Positions 60,427-64,000 of a stretch of DNA of 64,000 bases are shown here, piece by piece. The stretch is from JAFCUW01 sp049898325. GTDB taxonomy: Bacteria > Pseudomonadota > Gammaproteobacteria > Burkholderiales > Burkholderiaceae_D. How positions within the stretch are numbered: the stretch's first letter is position 1; each line of letters opens with the position of its first letter. Where the stretch lies: positions 310,001 through 374,000 of the forward strand of contig NZ_JAFCXL010000001.1 in assembly GCF_049898325.1 (NCBI RefSeq). The letters run 5' to 3'. Both the position numbers and the translations under genes were made by a program. The notes beneath the pieces are model-generated. The model searched no databases, was not told the origin of the DNA, and saw only the letters and a list, made by a program, of their open reading frames with translations.

Positions 60427-62574
60427 CTAGATCGAGTCCATCGCCCGCGAGCGTGCGGCCACGGCGCCGGCCGGACCGCGGGCCGGCAGCAAAATTTCAA
60501 AGCTGGTGCCGGCGGCGCCGCTGCGGCAGCTGATGGTGCCGCCGATTTTTTTCACCAGGCCGTGCACGATCGACAGGCCCAGGCCGTGGTGCTTGCCTTC
60601 CTTGGCGCTGCGCACGGGCGAAAACAGGTTCGTGAGCACCTCCTGCGACATGCCGGGGCCGTTGTCGGCCACCACCAGGTCGACGTACAGGGTGCGGTCG
60701 CGCACCACGTGGCCGCGGTTGGCGATGTCGATCTTGCCGTGCCCGTCCAGCGCTTCCACGGCGTTCTTGACCAGGTTGACGAGGATCTGCTTGAGCACAT
60801 CGGCGTCACCGTCGATCTCGGCGCTGGTGTCGGACATCGACGCCGTCATCGTCACCCCGGCGGGCACGAATTCGGTGGCGCGGAACAGGCGCAGCACGTC
60901 GTCGGCCACCCGCGCCACGTTGGCGGCGCCCTCGCTGGCGCTGGGCTGCAGGTCCGCGAGGCCGTTGATGAGCTGGCCGACGCGGTCGATTTCTTCGTTC
61001 AGGATCGACATTTCGCCCACCACCGGCTCGCGCCGGGCCAGCTTGTTATCGAGCACGCTCAGGTAATTTTTGATGATCGACAGGGGATTGTTCACTTCGT
61101 GGACCACGCGGCGCGACGCTTCGCGGTATTCCTCGGCGGCGTGGGCCAGCTGGCGGTGGGCCTGGCCCCGCTCGGCCAGTGCAGCGTCCAGCGCCGTCGC
61201 CGCCTGGGCGCCGAAGGCGAGCATGAAGCGTTCGCGCTTCTGGCATGCCGGCACCTGCCAGGCGGCCAGGCCGCCGATCATGACGCCCAGCGAACGGGCG
61301 CCGGTCGCCAGCGGCACGCACACCAGGCTGTCGGTACCCAGCAAGCGAAACAGCTGCTCCTCGGCCAGCCCCAGCGACTGGGCGTCGCGCTTGACGAAGG
61401 CTGGCTTCCTGGCCAGCGCGGCGGCGGCGACAACGCCGCCGCGGTTGAGGGGGATCGAAAATTCGGCGATGCGCTGCTGGGCGCCGGACGGCATGCCGAC
61501 GAGCGCCTGGCCGGTGGGATTTTCCAGCAGGATGACGGCGTTGTCGAAGTCGAACAGGATGCGCGCCGAGCGCGTCATCGCTTCGAGCAGTCCTGCCTCG
61601 CCCTGCTGGCGGGCGAAGGTCTGCCCCACTTCCGACACCAGCACCAGGTTGCGCACTTCCTCGGACAGGCGCTGACGCACCGGGTCAGGCGGCGGCGCAT
61701 AGGCCGGCGGGGTGGGGATGTCGTCGGCGCCGGCGAGGTCGATGCCCAGATGCGCCGCCGATTTTTCCACCTGGCGGGCGGCGGCGACGGCAATCGCCAT
61801 CACGTCGTCCAGGCCCAGCGCGCACAGGCCGGCGCCGGCGGCGATGGCCGTGTCGTCGTCCTGGTGGTCGGCCGGGTGGCTGAGCAAATGGGCCAGGCGC
61901 ACGATGCGGATGAGCGGATGGGCCGCCTCGAGCCGTTCGATCGGCTCATGGTGGTACAGCACCGAGTCGGCCAGGAAGGAGTCCAGGTGCCAGCGTTCGA
62001 TCAGCCAGGCACCCGCTTCCGAGTGGGTAATTTGCAGCGTGCGCTGTTCGACGGCGCACAGGTCGTCGTCGTCGCGCGCGGTGAAATTGAAGGCGTATTC
62101 CTTCGGCGCCGTCGCCAGCAGGGCCAAGCGGCCCACATTGTGCAGCAGGCCGGCCAGGTAGGCTTCCTCGACGTGCGGGTAGTCCATGCGCTTGGCGACA
62201 TCGCGGGCGACGACGGCGGCGGTGAGCGAGGTTTTCCAGAAACCGCGCAGATCGGTGCTGCCCGAATGGGGGAAGTTATTAAAGGTCTGGAACACCGACT
62301 CGCTGATCACCAGCGTCTTGATCATGTCGGTGCCAAGGGCCATCAGGGCCGGCTCCAGGCCCACCTGGCGGTGCACGCGGTGGTAGGCCGAACTATTGGC
62401 AACGGCGAGGATTTTCGCCGTCATCCCCGCATCGTTGGAGATCAGCGCGGCCAGCTCCGCCATGCCAAGATCGTCGGCCTGCAGGTGCTCGAGCAACTTG
62501 ATGAGGATCTGCGGCATCGCCGGCAGACGGGCAATCAACAGGCGATTGCGAATATCGTGGTCTGTTTGCTGCAT
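60427..62574 (-). CDS. HDOD-GAF-histidine kinase hybrid sensor
   Basis: The protein has 715 residues from the ATG at 62574; a start at 62646 is possible. The N-terminal HDOD domain (about 10-210; LPAMPQILIKLLEHL, ISNDAGMTAKILAVANSSAY, AYLAGLLHNVGRLALL) keeps an HD-like histidine but not a complete HD pair. A GAF domain follows (about 300-450). The kinase has H in RRVVHEVNNPLSIIKNYL and a HATPase domain with NLVKNAVEAL, VADNGPGMSQE and HGLGLSIVHGLV. It is first of the run kinase - REC-GGDEF-EAL - Sel1 - M16 peptidase. The signal is unknown. Confidence 0.9.
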   Translation of the reverse strand: MQQTDHDIRNRLLIARLPAMPQILIKLLEHLQADDLGMAELAALISNDAGMTAKILAVANSSAYHRVHRQVGLEPALMALGTDMIKTLVISESVFQTFNNFPHSGSTDLRGFWKTSLTAAVVARDVAKRMDYPHVEEAYLAGLLHNVGRLALLATAPKEYAFNFTARDDDDLCAVEQRTLQITHSEAGAWLIERWHLDSFLADSVLYHHEPIERLEAAHPLIRIVRLAHLLSHPADHQDDDTAIAAGAGLCALGLDDVMAIAVAAARQVEKSAAHLGIDLAGADDIPTPPAYAPPPDPVRQRLSEEVRNLVLVSEVGQTFARQQGEAGLLEAMTRSARILFDFDNAVILLENPTGQALVGMPSGAQQRIAEFSIPLNRGGVVAAAALARKPAFVKRDAQSLGLAEEQLFRLLGTDSLVCVPLATGARSLGVMIGGLAAWQVPACQKRERFMLAFGAQAATALDAALAERGQAHRQLAHAAEEYREASRRVVHEVNNPLSIIKNYLSVLDNKLARREPVVGEMSILNEEIDRVGQLINGLADLQPSASEGAANVARVADDVLRLFRATEFVPAGVTMTASMSDTSAEIDGDADVLKQILVNLVKNAVEALDGHGKIDIANRGHVVRDRTLYVDLVVADNGPGMSQEVLTNLFSPVRSAKEGKHHGLGLSIVHGLVKKIGGTISCRSGAAGTSFEILLPARGPAGAVAARSRAMDSI

Positions 62575-62786
62575 TATCTCAGGCACGCCGCCAATAATCG
62601 AAGGGAATGTATCCGGGGGGCCGCCTGGATAAAACGGCCACGACATGTGTATTTACGCCTCGGACAAAGCAGCTTTTTGGCCTTGGTCGAGTTAATAACA
62701 CAACGATCTTAGCATATATACACAAGCTTTCTATATGGGAATAATCATTTCAGGCAAACTGTGGTGTTTGGCGCAGCGAGGGCGGT

Positions 62787-64000
62787 TTAGCCCGGGGATT
62801 GCCTCGACAAACGGCGCCGATATTGCCTCGCCGCTATCCATAGTGCCAGCGCCACACTGCAAAAAGCCAGCTGGCCCAGCGCCAGCCACAGCACCGAATG
62901 GGACAGGAAGGGCGCGATCACGCCCGCCACCAGCGCGCCCAGCAAGGTCACTTCGAACGACTGGCAGGACGCGACGGTGCCGCGAATGTGCGGAAACAGG
63001 TCGAGCGTGAGCAGGGTGGCGCCGGGGGCGACGAGCGACATGCCGAAGGTATAAAAGAACATTGGCAGCACGCTCCACGGCAGCGCCGGTGGCAAGCACA
63101 GGTGATAGAGCACGTTGGCGCTGGCGGCGGCGAGCAGGAAGCCGAAGCCGATGCCGATCTGGCGCGCAAAGCCCATCCGGCCGGCGCAGCGGTTGGCAGC
63201 CAGCGCGCCCAGAAAAATCCCCGACACGGAGGGCACGAACAGCCAGGCGAACTGGTCGGGGCCAAGCCCCAGGTGCACGGGCAGCATCACGGGTGCGGCC
63301 GTGATGAACAGGAACAGGCCGGCGAAATTGCAGGCGATGACGCCGGACTTGAGGTGAAACAGGGGCGACTTGAAGATGCTCGAGTAATTGCGGGCCAGGT
63401 AGCCGGGATTGAAGGCCTGGCGCTGCGCCACGGGCAGCGTTTCCGGCAGATAGCGCCAGCAGACCCAGAACAGCAGCAGCGTGTAGACCAGCAAAAAATG
63501 GAAAATCATGCGCCAGTCGGTGTACTTGACGATCAGGCCGCCCAGCACGGGCGCCACCGCCGGGGCGATCGAAAAGATCATCGTCACCAGCGACAGCAGG
63601 CGCGCCGCCGGTGCGTCCGTGTACAGGTCGCGGATGATGGCGCGGCCGATCACCACGCCGGCCCCCGCCGAGACCCCCTGCATGATCCGGAACACCCACA
63701 GGTAATGGACCGAATGGGAGGCGGCGCAGCCGAAGGTGGCGACGGCGAACACGATCAGCGCCGCCAGGATCACCTTGCGGCGGCCGAAGGCGTCGGCCAG
63801 CGCGCCGTGCCAGAGCACCATGCCGGCAAACGCCAGCATGTAGGCCGACAGGGTCTGCTGGACCTCGATGGCGCTGGCGTGCAGGTCCGCTTCGATGTTC
63901 GGAAAGGCGGGCAGGTAGGCGTCGATCGAAAACGGTCCCAGCATCGACAGCCCGGCCAGCAGCATCGCCAGCGCGACGCCGCCCAGCATGGCGATACGGT
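62787..64000 (-). CDS. Bcr/CflA-type MFS drug efflux transporter (5' end probably outside window)
   Basis: About 400 residues are visible and the frame is still open at the right edge (codons R-I-A precede the ATG at 63989), so a few N-terminal residues may be missing. Twelve membrane helices are expected. Family marks are GPFSIDAYLPAFPNIEADL, the loop GALADAFGRRKVI, RIMQGVSAGAGVVIGRAIIRDLY in outline and APVLGGLIVKYTDWRMIF. It would be a drug/H+ antiporter in the inner membrane. Between its stop and the HDOD kinase start there are 212 bases that hold only promoter-like AT-rich sequence. Confidence 0.88.
   Translation of the reverse strand, partial: RIAMLGGVALAMLLAGLSMLGPFSIDAYLPAFPNIEADLHASAIEVQQTLSAYMLAFAGMVLWHGALADAFGRRKVILAALIVFAVATFGCAASHSVHYLWVFRIMQGVSAGAGVVIGRAIIRDLYTDAPAARLLSLVTMIFSIAPAVAPVLGGLIVKYTDWRMIFHFLLVYTLLLFWVCWRYLPETLPVAQRQAFNPGYLARNYSSIFKSPLFHLKSGVIACNFAGLFLFITAAPVMLPVHLGLGPDQFAWLFVPSVSGIFLGALAANRCAGRMGFARQIGIGFGFLLAAASANVLYHLCLPPALPWSVLPMFFYTFGMSLVAPGATLLTLDLFPHIRGTVASCQSFEVTLLGALVAGVIAPFLSHSVLWLALGQLAFCSVALALWIAARQYRRRLSRQSPG

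Noticed and set aside
56365..62712. 2115-codon open frame on the plus strand across the Sel1, GGDEF-EAL and kinase genes
   Set aside because: It is fully antisense to three well-supported genes. Its apparent repeats are the reverse reading of Sel1 repeats, and composition is typical of a GC-rich shadow frame.

Overview
The window is 64 kb of GC-rich, densely coding bacterial chromosome. Protein families and gene order point to a betaproteobacterium of the Oxalobacteraceae (Massilia, Duganella or Janthinobacterium type). Signs are a grpE-dnaK-dnaJ block behind a sigma-32 type promoter, hemH, recN and nadK next to it, a pcm-rhodanese-tolC run, and many two-component and cyclic-di-GMP proteins. 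I see no insertion sequence, prophage, CRISPR array or rRNA. One tRNA gene is present. The assignment is inference from content, not from a search.

Layout. 0-4.5 kb: polyamine catabolism (puuD-puuA-spuC, minus strand) divergent from gabD. 4.5-9.8 kb: a MazG-like pyrophosphohydrolase with carbonic anhydrase, then the heat-shock genes and a 29-codon small ORF. 9.8-13.8 kb: hemH, recN and nadK, with a LexA box ahead of nadK-recN. 13.8-29.9 kb: mostly housekeeping and small metabolic genes, namely a DUF3667 protein, a sorbosone-dehydrogenase-like enzyme, osmC, gloA, tolC, pcm, regulators, a DUF1275 protein, a sterol-desaturase-like enzyme, uppP, recQ, an ArsR/membrane-protein pair, trmB and phoX. 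30-39 kb: an orphan methyltransferase, tRNA-Gly with yidD, and a cyanate uptake and cyanase cluster behind a two-component system and a gamma-glutamyltransferase.

39.5-48.2 kb is a signalling island. One module couples a sensor kinase with an N-terminal ethylene-receptor-like domain to an Rcp1-type receiver and a REC-PAS-GGDEF-EAL protein. A second module is a multi-PAS kinase with a LuxR-type regulator, divergent from a chemoreceptor. 48.3-50.7 kb holds ahpC and ahpF. 50.7-53.6 kb is a LexA-controlled pair: a radical SAM protein and a DUF4130-UdgX uracil-DNA-binding fusion. 53.7-62.6 kb is one close-packed run of an HDOD-GAF kinase, a REC-PAS-GGDEF-EAL protein, a Sel1-repeat protein and an M16 peptidase. 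The window ends in a Bcr/CflA-type efflux pump.

The most interesting observations are the ethylene-receptor-like kinase module, with all five ETR1 ligand/copper-site residues at identical spacing, and the SOS-box-controlled radical SAM/UdgX pair. Lesser ones are the cyanate cluster with its own sensor system, a predicted leaderless ArsR transcript under a near-perfect palindrome, and the 29-residue peptide gene.
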